Source: an uncultured Collinsella sp. (lineage in GTDB: Bacteria > Actinomycetota > Coriobacteriia > Coriobacteriales > Coriobacteriaceae). From it: a stretch of DNA of 64,000 bases. The stretch spans positions 4,039 to 68,038 of the forward strand of contig CABURV010000001.1 in NCBI GenBank assembly GCA_902494035.1, in the 5' to 3' direction. This document shows, in pieces, positions 51,204-59,448 of the stretch (positions are counted from its first letter, which is position 1; each line of letters begins with the position of its first letter). The notes under the pieces are model-generated. The model was not told the origin of the DNA. It saw only the letters and a list, made by a program, of their open reading frames with translations, and did no database searches. The translations under genes were made by a program, and so were the position numbers.

Positions 51204-52823
51204 CTACAGCGAGTCGATAAAGCGCTGCTGGGCGGCACGTCCTGCCTCGTCCCACTTAAAGACACCGGCGTTGTCGAGCACGTGGCCAAACACCACGCCG
51301 ACCTCCTCGTGCAGGATATCGATGGCGTTGTCGGCCGTAAGCTCGTCGGCGCGGCGAGCAAAGACGTCCTCGGCCCACGCGGCATGGCTGCGACAAAGAT
51401 CATCGCCCTCGAGCGCACCGGCAAGATCGTAGCTGGCATCGACCTTGGCTGCCAGTAGATGCTCACGGACAGCGCCAAGCTCGGGAACCAGGCGCGGCGG
51501 CAGAATGGCCAGGCCCATGACCTCGATCAGGCCGATGTTCTCCTTCTTAATGTGGTGGTACTCGGCATGCGGATGGAAAACGCCCAGCGGATGCTCGTCG
51601 GTCGTGATGTTGCAGCGAAGCGCCAGGTAGGCCTCGTAGATTTCGCCGCCGGCATTTCCGCGAGAGTCGACGCGGCGGATGACGGGCGTCACGGTGTTGT
51701 GGGCCACGCCGTCGGCTGTGTGCGCGATGACGCCTACAGACTCATCGGTCCACTCGCGCCAAGCGAGGATAATCTTCTCGGCAGCGTCGAGCAACTGGGC
51801 GCGGTCATGCGAGCGCAGGCGCAGCACCGAGAGCGGCCACTGCAGCACGGTACCGCTGACCTGGTCAAAACCGGGCACGCTAAACTGCGAGACCTCGGCG
51901 GCATGCATCATGGGGAACTCGTGTGCGCCGCCCTGGAAGTGGTCGTGCGACAAGATCGAGCCGCCCACGATGGGCAGGTCGGCGTTGGAGCCGATGAAGT
52001 AATGCGGGAACAGGTCCACAAAATCGAGCAGGCAGGTCAGACCCTTGCGGTCGACGTGCATCGGACGATGCTCGGAGCTCATGGCAATGCAGTGCTCATT
52101 AAAGTACGCGTACGGGCTGTACTGGAAACCCCAGCGCTCGCCGTCGAGCTGGATGGGGATAACGCGCAGATTCTGGCGGGCGGGGTGAGCGCCACCGTCG
52201 GCTGCGGCGGAGCGTCCGGGGTAGCCCTCGTTTTCAATGCAGAGCTGACAGGCGGGATACTTCTCGCCCGTGTTCTTTGCGGCGCCGGCCGCGGCAATGT
52301 CGCGCGGATCCTTTTCGGGCTTTGACAGGTTGATGGTGATCTCCAGGTCGCCCCAGTTGGTGGGGGTGCTCCATTTGATATTGCGCGCGATGGCGGCACG
52401 ACGCACGTAGCCGGCGTCGCAGCACAGACCGTAGAACCAGTCGGTCGCGGCGCGGGGCTCGTTGACGCCCATACGGCCGTTGAATTCCTCGTTTACAACC
52501 GAAGGCCTCGGCATCAGCACACCCATGATGCGCATGGCGATGCGATCGCGGCCCGATGCCGTATCCTCGGCAGCACCGTTGGCAACGGCGGCCTCGGAAA
52601 GCGCGGCAAGCGTGCCCTCCAGGTCAAAATCGGGGAGCGTATCGGGGTACAAGAGCGAGAGCTTCTCGTTCTGCAGCGCCCAGGCCATATCGAGCGCCGG
52701 TCCCGTAGCGCCGATGCACTCCAAAATGGTGTTGTAGGCCCAGATGCGGTCGTCCTGTCCGATCATCGATCGGTGGATGGCATACTCAATCAGGCCCTGC
52801 GCGGCCTCGCGCACATCAGTCAT
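51204..52823 (-). CDS. galT: Galactose-1-phosphate uridylyltransferase, type 2
   Basis: A 539-residue GalT of the long Gram-positive type (about 490-540 residues), not the short HIT-type E. coli form. Seen: NEPRAATDWFYGLCCDAGYVRR, NLSKPEKDPRDIAAAG, YPACQLCIENEGYPGR, RVIPIQLDGERWGFQYSPYAYFNEHCIAMSSEHRPM and FIGSNADLPIVGGSILSHDHFQGG, with the catalytic-type His cluster. Transfers UMP from UDP-glucose to galactose-1-phosphate. I start at the ATG whose A is the last base of the galK stop (TAATG), so translation is coupled. Confidence 0.94.
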   Translation of the reverse strand: MTDVREAAQGLIEYAIHRSMIGQDDRIWAYNTILECIGATGPALDMAWALQNEKLSLLYPDTLPDFDLEGTLAALSEAAVANGAAEDTASGRDRIAMRIMGVLMPRPSVVNEEFNGRMGVNEPRAATDWFYGLCCDAGYVRRAAIARNIKWSTPTNWGDLEITINLSKPEKDPRDIAAAGAAKNTGEKYPACQLCIENEGYPGRSAAADGGAHPARQNLRVIPIQLDGERWGFQYSPYAYFNEHCIAMSSEHRPMHVDRKGLTCLLDFVDLFPHYFIGSNADLPIVGGSILSHDHFQGGAHEFPMMHAAEVSQFSVPGFDQVSGTVLQWPLSVLRLRSHDRAQLLDAAEKIILAWREWTDESVGVIAHTADGVAHNTVTPVIRRVDSRGNAGGEIYEAYLALRCNITTDEHPLGVFHPHAEYHHIKKENIGLIEVMGLAILPPRLVPELGAVREHLLAAKVDASYDLAGALEGDDLCRSHAAWAEDVFARRADELTADNAIDILHEEVGVVFGHVLDNAGVFKWDEAGRAAQQRFIDSL

Positions 52824-54028
52824 TACAGCCATGCCGCGTAAGCCCCCTTGTCAGAGATTGCGTAGTGGCGGGCAGAACCCTCGCCCAGCCAGCTGTTCAT
52901 CTTGGTGATAAAGGTGTCGACCAGATCGAGCGGCACGAAGGCCTGGATGGTGCCGCCAAAGCCACCGCCGTGGATGCGGACGGCGCCGCGGCCGTCGAGC
53001 ACATGTTCGGCAAGGGCAAGCGCATACATGGAGGGCTGCTCGGAGCCCAGTTTGGCAACGACATTCTGCAGGTACATGGCGGAGCTGGCACCGGACTCGC
53101 GCGTCAGGACCAGGAACTGGTCGATGTCGCCGGCGTTCAGAGCTGCCCAGCGCTTGTCGACCAGGCCGTTCTCGTACCAGTAGTGAACGGCGCGCAGGCA
53201 GGCACGGTCGCCCAGCTTGGCACGCAGCTCGGGGAGCTTGGCGTCAAAGTCGGCAACGTTTACCTCGCACAGGCGTGCCTTACCAAACTCGGCGGCGACG
53301 TCTTGCATCTCGCGCGGAACGGCGGCGTAGTCGTCGGTGGCGGCCACGTGGTCGGCGCCCACTTTAACGAGCACAAGCGCATAACCGTGATCCTCAAAGT
53401 TGAGCTCGAGCTTCTGGGTCTTAGGCTGAGCCTGGTCCTCAAAGTCCATGTAGGCGAGGCCGCCCAAGCACACAGCCGCCTGGTCCATCAGACCGCAGGG
53501 CTTGCCGTAGTAGTTGTTCTCGGTGCGCTGGCTCATCTGAGCGAGCGTGACGGGCTCAATGGCGGGCGCGCCCCAGAGCGTCTCCATGGCGCGGCCGTAT
53601 GCGGCCTCGACGGCAGCGGAGCTGGAAAGGCCGCCGCCCGAGGGAACGGAGCAGGTGAAGGCGAAGTCGAAGCCCTGGGGCTCAACGCCCAGAGCAGCGA
53701 TTTCGTGGGCCATGCCGCGGACGAGGCTCGCGGACGTGCCCTTCTCGGACTCTTGAATATCCAGCGTGTCGAGCGCGATCTCAAACGTAGGATAGCCCTC
53801 GTCGGCAACGCGAATCTTGTTGGAGTCGGTTGCCACGGCGATGCCGTCAACGGCGACATCGAGCGAGCCGGCGATAACGTGGCCACCCTCGTGGTCGGTG
53901 TGGTTGCCGCTGATCTCGGAACGGCCGGGCGCGTGCACGTAGAGTACCTGGCGGTCGCCGATGGGGCCAAACTCCTCCTCGAACAGCTTGGTGAGCGTGG
54001 CGAATGTCTTTTCGTCGGGGGTGGTCAT
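52823..54028 (-). CDS. galK: Galactokinase
   Basis: A 401-residue GHMP kinase. The galactokinase signature is slightly changed (VHAPGRSEISGNHTDHEGGHV, where GRxNLIGEHTDY is usual); the ATP loop is CSVPSGGGLSSSAAVEAAYG; the C-terminal GAVRIHGGGFGGTIQAFVP is the third GHMP motif. AAAGGACTCCC precedes the ATG at 54028; upstream in-frame codons lie in the operator region. First gene of galKT, divergent from LacI 4, whose operators lie between. Confidence 0.94.
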   Translation of the reverse strand: MTTPDEKTFATLTKLFEEEFGPIGDRQVLYVHAPGRSEISGNHTDHEGGHVIAGSLDVAVDGIAVATDSNKIRVADEGYPTFEIALDTLDIQESEKGTSASLVRGMAHEIAALGVEPQGFDFAFTCSVPSGGGLSSSAAVEAAYGRAMETLWGAPAIEPVTLAQMSQRTENNYYGKPCGLMDQAAVCLGGLAYMDFEDQAQPKTQKLELNFEDHGYALVLVKVGADHVAATDDYAAVPREMQDVAAEFGKARLCEVNVADFDAKLPELRAKLGDRACLRAVHYWYENGLVDKRWAALNAGDIDQFLVLTRESGASSAMYLQNVVAKLGSEQPSMYALALAEHVLDGRGAVRIHGGGFGGTIQAFVPLDLVDTFITKMNSWLGEGSARHYAISDKGAYAAWL

Positions 54029-54069
54029 GGGAGTCCTTTCCTTGGCGCGCACGGGTGGGTTTTGCGTCG

Positions 54070-54087
54070 TTATGAGTACGTTAACAA
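54070..54087. promoter_or_regulatory. LacI 4 operator, copy next to galK
   Basis: TTATGAGTACGTTAACAA, about 42 bases upstream of the galK start. Confidence 0.78.
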
Positions 54088-54134
54088 CTTGAAGCGGCAT
54101 GAACCAAGTGTTTACGATACCGCACGTTACGGGC

Positions 54135-54153
54135 TATGGTAACGTACTCATAA
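54135..54153. promoter_or_regulatory. LacI 4 operator, middle copy
   Basis: TATGGTAACGTACTCATAA, the reverse complement of the TTATGAGTACGTTA form. Confidence 0.78.
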
Positions 54154-54201
54154 CACAACGTTTGTCACTTTTTGAGAATCTGGTAATCGGTAGAAATACA
54201 G

Positions 54202-54212
54202 CCGTGAACGGT
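54202..54212 (+). promoter_or_regulatory. CCGTGAACGGT site before LacI 4
   Basis: A single copy of the sugar-operon 11-mer between the second and third LacI 4 operators. Confidence 0.5.
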
Positions 54213-54258
54213 ACTGCTGTATGGACTTATAAAGCAGAAGAGTTGCGGATTGAAAAAG

Positions 54259-54274
54259 TAGAGTACGTTAACAT
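54259..54274. promoter_or_regulatory. LacI 4 operator, copy next to its own gene
   Basis: TAGAGTACGTTAACAT, about 90 bases before the GTG start of the regulator; consistent with autoregulation. Confidence 0.72.
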
Positions 54275-54365
54275 GCGTCCGACGATAGCGGGCCTCGGCG
54301 CGGGATGTATTTCTGCCCGGCCGGCATTCACGCTATTCAGATCTCGCAAGGGTGAAGGTGATCCT

Positions 54366-55397
54366 GTGGCAAGGCGCCCGTCCAACGATACAGGTACGCG
54401 TCCGGTCTCCATGGCCGACGTCGCCCGCGCTGCTGGCGTTTCGCAGCAGACGGTTTCGCGCGTCGCCAACGGCTTGCCCAACGTTAACGAGCAGACGCGC
54501 CAGCGCGTGCAGGCCGCTATGCAAGAGCTCGGCTTTCGTCCGAGTTATGCCGGTCGTTCGCTGCGCGACGGCCGTTACCATTCGGTCGGCCTGTGCGTCA
54601 ACGATGTCACCAAGTTTGGCAACCTCTCAATGATCGATGGCATCGCCAGCGCTGCTCGCGAGCATAATTTCGCCATCACGCTGGTCGAGATGTCCAAGAC
54701 CGAGGAATTCTCGCTTGCCGAGGCCACGCGTCGTATGGCCGCATTGCCGGTGGACGGCATCATCATCGGTATGAGTCGCATGGCGCCCGATTTTGAGACG
54801 TTCGATCCGTTGCCGGGCATTGGCACGGTCATCGTTACCATGTACGCGCATCCGCGCGTGACCACGGTCGATTCCGACCATTACGGCTGCTCGCTATTGC
54901 TTATGGATCACCTGTTTGAGCTGGGGCACGAGCAGATTCGCTATATTGGCGGCCCGTCGTTCTCGGTCGACGAGCAATTTCGTCGCGCCGGTTGGCAAGA
55001 TGCACTCGAGCGTAAACACATCAAGCCGGTAGAGCCGCTCGAGGGTGACTGGTCTGCCAACAGCGGTTACGAAGCCGGCAGGTATCTGGCCGAGCACGAC
55101 CGCACCATGACGGCGATCTATGCGGCAAACGATCAGATGGCAAATGGCGCGATTGCCGCGCTGCGTGATAGCGGTCTTCGCGTGCCCGAGGACGTAAGCG
55201 TGGTGGGCGTCGATGATTCGCTCGATGATTTTGTAGCACACAACGAGCTCACGACCGTGCGATTCGATCTACATCAGCGCGGACGCGAGGTGTTCGAGCA
55301 TGCGGTTCCCGAGGCGGGTACGGCGGGCAAAACCGTTGCCATTCGTATTCCCGGCCAACTCATTATTCGACATAGCACGGCGATACCACGCTCATAG
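54366..55397 (+). CDS. LacI family regulator 4, probable galKT repressor
   Basis: A 343-residue LacI/GalR regulator: HTH MADVARAAGVSQQTVSRVANGLP, hinge FRPSYAGRSLRDGR, sensor domain VGLCVNDVTKFGNLSMIDGIASAAREHNF and AANDQMANGAIAALRDSGLRVPEDVSVVGVDD. I start at the GTG at 54366 (GAAGGTGA upstream, first codon before the conserved part); the long open frame from 54099 crosses the operators and is not conserved-looking. Divergent from galK. Confidence 0.9.
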   Translation: MARRPSNDTGTRPVSMADVARAAGVSQQTVSRVANGLPNVNEQTRQRVQAAMQELGFRPSYAGRSLRDGRYHSVGLCVNDVTKFGNLSMIDGIASAAREHNFAITLVEMSKTEEFSLAEATRRMAALPVDGIIIGMSRMAPDFETFDPLPGIGTVIVTMYAHPRVTTVDSDHYGCSLLLMDHLFELGHEQIRYIGGPSFSVDEQFRRAGWQDALERKHIKPVEPLEGDWSANSGYEAGRYLAEHDRTMTAIYAANDQMANGAIAALRDSGLRVPEDVSVVGVDDSLDDFVAHNELTTVRFDLHQRGREVFEHAVPEAGTAGKTVAIRIPGQLIIRHSTAIPRS

Positions 55398-55526
55398 TTT
55401 GCGCAGGTAAACGGCGGTATATTCCGCCTCAATAACAATCGGTAAGGATGTCGGTAGATAGCTGTTGGGATGTAGCCGAGTGCTATGATAGACGGGCTCT
55501 TTTGTCTATCTAGGAGGCTTTGCCTG

Positions 55527-56687
55527 ATGGAGATCACCAAGGATATCCGCTACGTTGGCGTCGACGATCACGACATTGACCTGTTCGAGGGCCAGTACGA
55601 TGTGTCCGAGAACGGTATGGCATACAACAGCTACGTTATCTTGGGCGATAAAATCGCTGTCGCTGATTCGGTCGACGGCGGCTTTGTTGACGAGTGGCTC
55701 GGTAACATCGAAGCCGTGCTCGATGGCCGTACGCCCGACTACCTGGTCGTCCATCACATGGAGCCCGATCACTCCGCCGGTATCGCCGCTTTTATGGAGC
55801 GCTACCCCCAGGCCCAGATCGTGGCAAGCATGGGCGCTTTCCGCATGATGGTCAACTACTTTGGCACCGACTTCCCCGAGCGCAAGATGGTCGTCAAAGA
55901 GGGCGATGTGCTCGACCTGGGTGGCCACAGCCTAACGTTTGTCGGCGCCCCCAACGTGCACTGGCCCGAGGTGATCTTCTCCTACGAGTCCACCGACAAG
56001 GTGCTCTTTAGTGCCGACGGCTTTGGCAAGTTCGGCGCCAACGACATCGAGGACCCGGAAGGCTGGGCTTGCGAAGCGCGCCGCTACTACTTTGGCATCG
56101 TCGGTAAGTTCGGCAAATTCGTGCAGACTGTGCTCAAGAAGGCCGCCGATCTGGATATCCAGATCATCTGTCCGCTCCATGGTCCTGTTCTTACCGAGAA
56201 TCTGGGCTATTACCTCGACACCTACAACACCTGGTCGAGCTATCAGCCCGAGGACGAGGGCATCACGATTGCCTATGCGAGCGTGTACGGCCATCTGAAG
56301 GCCGCCGTTGAGGAGCTTGCGTCTGCGCTCGAGGCCCGCGGCCAGAAGGTTTCCGTCTTTGACTTGGCTCGCGACGACATGGCCGAGGCCGTTGAGGATG
56401 CGTTCCGCTATGACCGTCTGGTGCTCGCCTCCATCACCTATCAGGGCGAGATCTTCCCGTTCATGAGCACCTTTATCCACACGCTTGCCGAGCACGCCTA
56501 TCAGAACCGTACGGTGGCGCTCGTTGAGGCCGGCTCCTGGGCGCCCACCGCTGCCAAGGTTATGACCAAGGAGCTCGAGGGCATGAAGGACATCACCCTG
56601 GCGCAGAACAAGGTGACCGTGCTGGGCTCGCTCAACGACGCCTCGCGCGCTCAGATCGAGGTTCTCGCCGACGAGCTGTCCAAGTAG
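55527..56687 (+). CDS. A-type flavoprotein (flavodiiron, FprA family)
   Basis: A 386-residue flavodiiron protein reducing O2 or NO, useful to a gut anaerobe. The N-terminal metallo-beta-lactamase-like domain carries diiron ligands in VVHHMEPDHSAG (HxExDH) and GAPNVHWPEVIFSYE; ICPLHGPV gives another ligand. The C-terminal flavodoxin domain starts about residue 255 (IAYASVYGHLKAAVEELASAL) and ends near the FMN loop TYQGEIFPFM. TAGGAGG precedes the ATG at 55527. It stands alone with a terminator; redox partner not in the window. Confidence 0.93.
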   Translation: MEITKDIRYVGVDDHDIDLFEGQYDVSENGMAYNSYVILGDKIAVADSVDGGFVDEWLGNIEAVLDGRTPDYLVVHHMEPDHSAGIAAFMERYPQAQIVASMGAFRMMVNYFGTDFPERKMVVKEGDVLDLGGHSLTFVGAPNVHWPEVIFSYESTDKVLFSADGFGKFGANDIEDPEGWACEARRYYFGIVGKFGKFVQTVLKKAADLDIQIICPLHGPVLTENLGYYLDTYNTWSSYQPEDEGITIAYASVYGHLKAAVEELASALEARGQKVSVFDLARDDMAEAVEDAFRYDRLVLASITYQGEIFPFMSTFIHTLAEHAYQNRTVALVEAGSWAPTAAKVMTKELEGMKDITLAQNKVTVLGSLNDASRAQIEVLADELSK

Positions 56688-56708
56688 CGACACATTCACT
56701 TCTGATGC

Positions 56709-56749
56709 TCAACCACCACAAAGGAGACCTTTGTGGTGGTTTTTGTTTA
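56709..56749 (+). terminator. Terminator after the flavodiiron gene
   Basis: AACCACCACAAAGG pairs with CTTTGTGGTGGTT and is followed by TTTGTTT. It overlaps the end of the convergent DeoR gene. Confidence 0.9.
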
Positions 56750-57550
56750 AGTGCCGGCGACGATGAGGGCTGGACGTGAGCTGTCAGTGGCCTCGGCGAT
56801 CGAGGTGGCGACGGCATGGTCGGGGTCACGGTCCATCACGATGGAGTCGACATCGGCAAGCTCGGCAAAGCAGTACATGCCGCGTCCGTTAACCTTGCTG
56901 GCGTCCATGAGGGCGACGCTTTGACGGGCGGCACCGACCATAGCCGCTTTGGTCTCGGCCATCTGCGGAAAGTCGGTCGTAAAGCCGCAGCCGGGAACAA
57001 AAGCTCCAGGGCACATGACGGCAAGGTCGGCGTGGACCATTTGGAGCGCCTGCATGGTAAGTGGGCCGTACAGATAGCGATGACCTTTGCGCAGTGCCCC
57101 GCCCAGCATGACGACATCGACTGAGGGCATGCTCTCGTCAATATAATCGGCGATGGTAATGTCGGCCGCGATAACGGTGATGCCGTTGCGCTGATCGAGG
57201 AGCCGGACGAACTCGAGCGCCGTGGTGCCCGAGTCGACGAGCAGCGTGTCGCCGTCACCGACGAGCTCGATGGCGTTTTGCGCGATGGCCTGCTTGGCGG
57301 CGACATTGACATTGATGCGGCGATCCTGCGTGGAGACGGTCAGGCGTTTATGGAGCGATACGGCACCACCATGTGTGCGGCGCAGCTTGCCTGCTTCGGC
57401 GAGCGCGTCCAGGTCGGCGCGGGCGGTGACGGAGGACACGCCAAAGGTCTGGGCGATTTCTGCTACCTGCACCGAGGCATTATGCTCGAGCATTTCCATG
57501 ATGGCGGCACGACGCTCATCGGCGAAGGCTCGGGTTGTTGCATGGGCCAT
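56747..57550 (-). CDS. DeoR family sugar regulator
   Basis: A 267-residue DeoR/GlpR-type regulator. HTH: ERRAAIMEMLEHNASVQVAEIAQTFGVSSVTARADLDALAEAGKLRRTHGGAV; sensor: GDTLLVDSGTTALEFVRLL, VDVVMLGGALRKGHRYLYGP, PGAFVPGCGFTTDFPQMAETKAAMVG, VNGRGMYCFAELADVDSIVMD. I start at the ATG at 57550 (GGAGCAGCT upstream). Divergent from the ketose-bisphosphate aldolase gene at 57885, its likely target. Confidence 0.92.
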   Translation of the reverse strand: MAHATTRAFADERRAAIMEMLEHNASVQVAEIAQTFGVSSVTARADLDALAEAGKLRRTHGGAVSLHKRLTVSTQDRRINVNVAAKQAIAQNAIELVGDGDTLLVDSGTTALEFVRLLDQRNGITVIAADITIADYIDESMPSVDVVMLGGALRKGHRYLYGPLTMQALQMVHADLAVMCPGAFVPGCGFTTDFPQMAETKAAMVGAARQSVALMDASKVNGRGMYCFAELADVDSIVMDRDPDHAVATSIAEATDSSRPALIVAGT

Positions 57551-57639
57551 AGCTGCTCCATTCTCTGCCAAATTTGCAGGAATTGTGTTGACTCTATTTT
57601 CGTTCATTTTCTTTTTGAGTAAGAAAACACCTTTCGATT

Positions 57640-57670
57640 ACTTATCTTTTCTATAAAAGAAAGACGCTGA
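57640..57670. promoter_or_regulatory. Possible DeoR operator between the regulator and the aldolase gene
   Basis: The 334-base divergent gap is AT-rich near 57600-57665. CTTTTCTATAAAAGAAAG with nearby TTTCTTTTTGAGTAAGAAAA forms imperfect A/T dyads. Nothing else in the gap is recognised. Confidence 0.45.
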
Positions 57671-57884
57671 ACGCCCAAAAATCAATATCGAACACGCCCA
57701 CTCGGCTCCAATTCCTTCCGTTTACTTTTCAAAAACGACTGTATTGACCTGCATGGGCTCAATATCTCACACGTGCAAAGACGCTGAATTTCATACAATG
57801 AGCGCAGAAAAACGCAAGGTAAAACGCCTTGTGAACAACTACGCCCGATGTCCAGATGCGGGCGAGGGAGAGGAGCAAACGCTC

Positions 57885-58742
57885 ATGGCACTTGTTACCA
57901 CCGAAAAGATGCTCAAGGACGCTCAGACCGGTCATTACGCCGTTGGCGCGTTCAACGTCGAGAACCTCGAGTTTGTTATGGCCGTTCTGGCCGCTGCCGA
58001 GGAGACCAAGTCCCCCGTCATCATGCAGACCACCCCGGGCACCATCAAGACCGCTGGTCTGGACTACTTCTACGGCATGGTCAAGGCTGCCGCCGAGCGT
58101 GCTTCCGTGCCCGTTGCCCTGCACCTCGATCACGGCGACGGCTATGACCGCTGCATGCAGGCTTTCCGCACTGGCTACACCTCTGTCATGATCGACGGTT
58201 CGCACGAGTCCTTCGAGGACAACATTTCCCTGACCAAGTCCGTCGCCGATGCTGGCCGCGCCATGGGCGTGCCCGTCGAGGCCGAGCTCGGTAAGGTTGG
58301 CGGCAAGGAGGACGACGGTCCCGCGGTTGAGGGCGAGAGCCCCTACACCGATCCTGCCGAGGCCAAGGAGTTTGTCGAGCGCACCGGCTGCACCTCCCTC
58401 GCAATTGGCGTTGGCACCAGCCACGGCGTGTACACGAGCGATCCGCACATCGAGCAGTCCGTGGTCAAGGCCATCCGCGACGCCGTCGACGTGCCGCTGG
58501 TCCTGCACGGCACCTCCGGTGTGCCCGATGAGCAGGTTGCCGAGGCTGTGAAGAACGGCATCTGCAAGGTCAACTACGCCACCGAGCTGCGTCAGGCCTA
58601 CACCAAGGGCTTCATGGCCTACATGGCCGAGAACCCTGGCTGCTTCGATCCCAAGAAGCCGGCCAAGGAGGGCATGCGTGAGATCACCGAGCTGGTTAAG
58701 ATCCGCATGACCAACCTCAACTCTGTGGGCAAAGCAGAGTAA
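57885..58742 (+). CDS. Class II ketose-bisphosphate aldolase, probably tagatose/fructose-1,6-bisphosphate aldolase
   Basis: A 285-residue zinc-dependent aldolase of the GatY/KbaY/FbaA group. ALHLDHGDGYDRCMQAFRTGYTSVMIDGSHE holds the zinc His and catalytic Asp; VEAELGKVGGKEDD, VGTSHGVY and VLHGTSGVPDEQVAEAVKNGICKVNYATELR complete the metal and phosphate sites. Length matches tagatose-bisphosphate aldolases (284-286). It would close the pathway LacAB-LacC. GAGAGGAG precedes the ATG at 57885; the longer open frame from 57744 has no family match. Confidence 0.92.
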   Translation: MALVTTEKMLKDAQTGHYAVGAFNVENLEFVMAVLAAAEETKSPVIMQTTPGTIKTAGLDYFYGMVKAAAERASVPVALHLDHGDGYDRCMQAFRTGYTSVMIDGSHESFEDNISLTKSVADAGRAMGVPVEAELGKVGGKEDDGPAVEGESPYTDPAEAKEFVERTGCTSLAIGVGTSHGVYTSDPHIEQSVVKAIRDAVDVPLVLHGTSGVPDEQVAEAVKNGICKVNYATELRQAYTKGFMAYMAENPGCFDPKKPAKEGMREITELVKIRMTNLNSVGKAE

Positions 58743-58775
58743 CAGCAAGGGTACTCCGACTCGCTACATATCCCG

Positions 58776-58901
58776 GGGAGGGACGAGGGCTTTGTTCCCC
58801 AATCGTCCTCGGGCATGCAAAAAGCCTCGCTGCGCACTTCGTGCGGCGAGGCTTTTTGCCCCCCTGCGGAAAGATTGGGGAACTAAGCCCTCGTCCCTCC
58901 C
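58776..58901. terminator. Nested double inverted repeat after the aldolase gene
   Basis: Outer arms of 29 nt (58776-58804 and 58873-58901) match at 28 of 29 positions; each contains GGGAGGGACGAGGGCTT in one orientation. Inside lies a complete bidirectional terminator hairpin, 58817-58859, with GCAAAAAGCCTCGC against GCGAGGCTTTTTGC. Confidence 0.88.
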
Positions 58902-58984
58902 AGGTTGATCTACTCGAGGTCGTCGCCCTTGTGGCGTTGGGGCGGAAATGGGTGGGGCGTCAGGGCTTCTTTGTTGATGAGGGG

Positions 58985-59194
58985 TTAGTATGCCCGGGCT
59001 TGGTTGGGGAAGGTTTTGTCTAGGGATGCTTGGAGCTTTTCGAAGGATGCTCGCAAGTTGAGGCTCTGATTGGTTGAGCGTTTGGCTTTTGTGGTGGGGG
59101 AGTCGAGGAAGCCGTCTCTCTGTGTCGGGGGGAAGGAGAAAAGGTCTGCATGTTTTAGGGATGGCTGCTGTGCTGCGTCATTGAAAGAATGCAT
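58985..59194 (-). CDS. Small hypothetical protein
   Basis: A 69-codon frame starting MHSFNDAAQQPSLKHADLF and ending FEKLQASLDKTFPNQARAY. GAGGAGG lies ten bases before the ATG and it starts three bases after a stop codon of another truncated frame. No family recognised. It could be the intact second gene of a decayed pair. The bases 58905-58984 and 59200-59300 contain no other complete gene. Confidence 0.4.
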   Translation of the reverse strand: MHSFNDAAQQPSLKHADLFSFPPTQRDGFLDSPTTKAKRSTNQSLNLRASFEKLQASLDKTFPNQARAY

Positions 59195-59196
59195 GC

Positions 59197-59280
59197 TTAT
59201 GCGGCCTCCTCGATGTCCACCAAAAGGTTGCGCACGGGGTGTGCTGCTAGGTCCCGTGCGTTGGCAGTATTATGCCGCGG
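59197..59280 (-). pseudogene. 3' remnant of an unidentified gene
   Basis: The minus-strand frame ending at the TAA 59199-59197 reads NTANARDLAAHPVRNLLVDI, then EEAA and stop, with the regular codon use of a real gene end and the next ATG three bases on. Upstream it runs into the structured element at 59301, with no start. Family unknown. Confidence 0.45.
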
Positions 59281-59300
59281 CTGCTGCAAAGAAGCGCTAA

Positions 59301-59393
59301 AGAAAGGCTTAACCTGGTTTGGTGTTACGATGAAACCGCAGGTAAAAGCTATCGAGTAACACTCTTGCAAGGTTTTGAGCTTAAGGGCTTTCT
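59301..59393. repeat. Structured intergenic element, copy 2 (AAACCGCAGGT core)
   Basis: AGAAAGGCTTAA (59301-59312) against TTAAGGGCTTTCT (59381-59393), then GTGTTAC (59322-59328) against GTAACAC (59356-59362), with GAAACCGCAGGT (59332-59343) in the terminal loop. Same plan as 19938-20077 and 63702-63820 with unrelated arm sequence. Confidence 0.65.
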
Positions 59394-59448
59394 AAGGTTT
59401 ATGGCGCGGATGTGGCTCGCCTGTGTGGGGCGTGTGGATGGCTCGTTC

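Noticed and set aside
54099..54365. 89-residue N-terminal extension of LacI 4
   Set aside because: It would place the start upstream of two of the regulator's own operators and has no LacI-family similarity; GTG at 54366 has a ribosome binding site and the expected HTH distance.
57744..57884. 47-residue N-terminal extension of the aldolase
   Set aside because: No similarity to aldolases; the ATG at 57885 gives the family length and has GAGAGGAG upstream.
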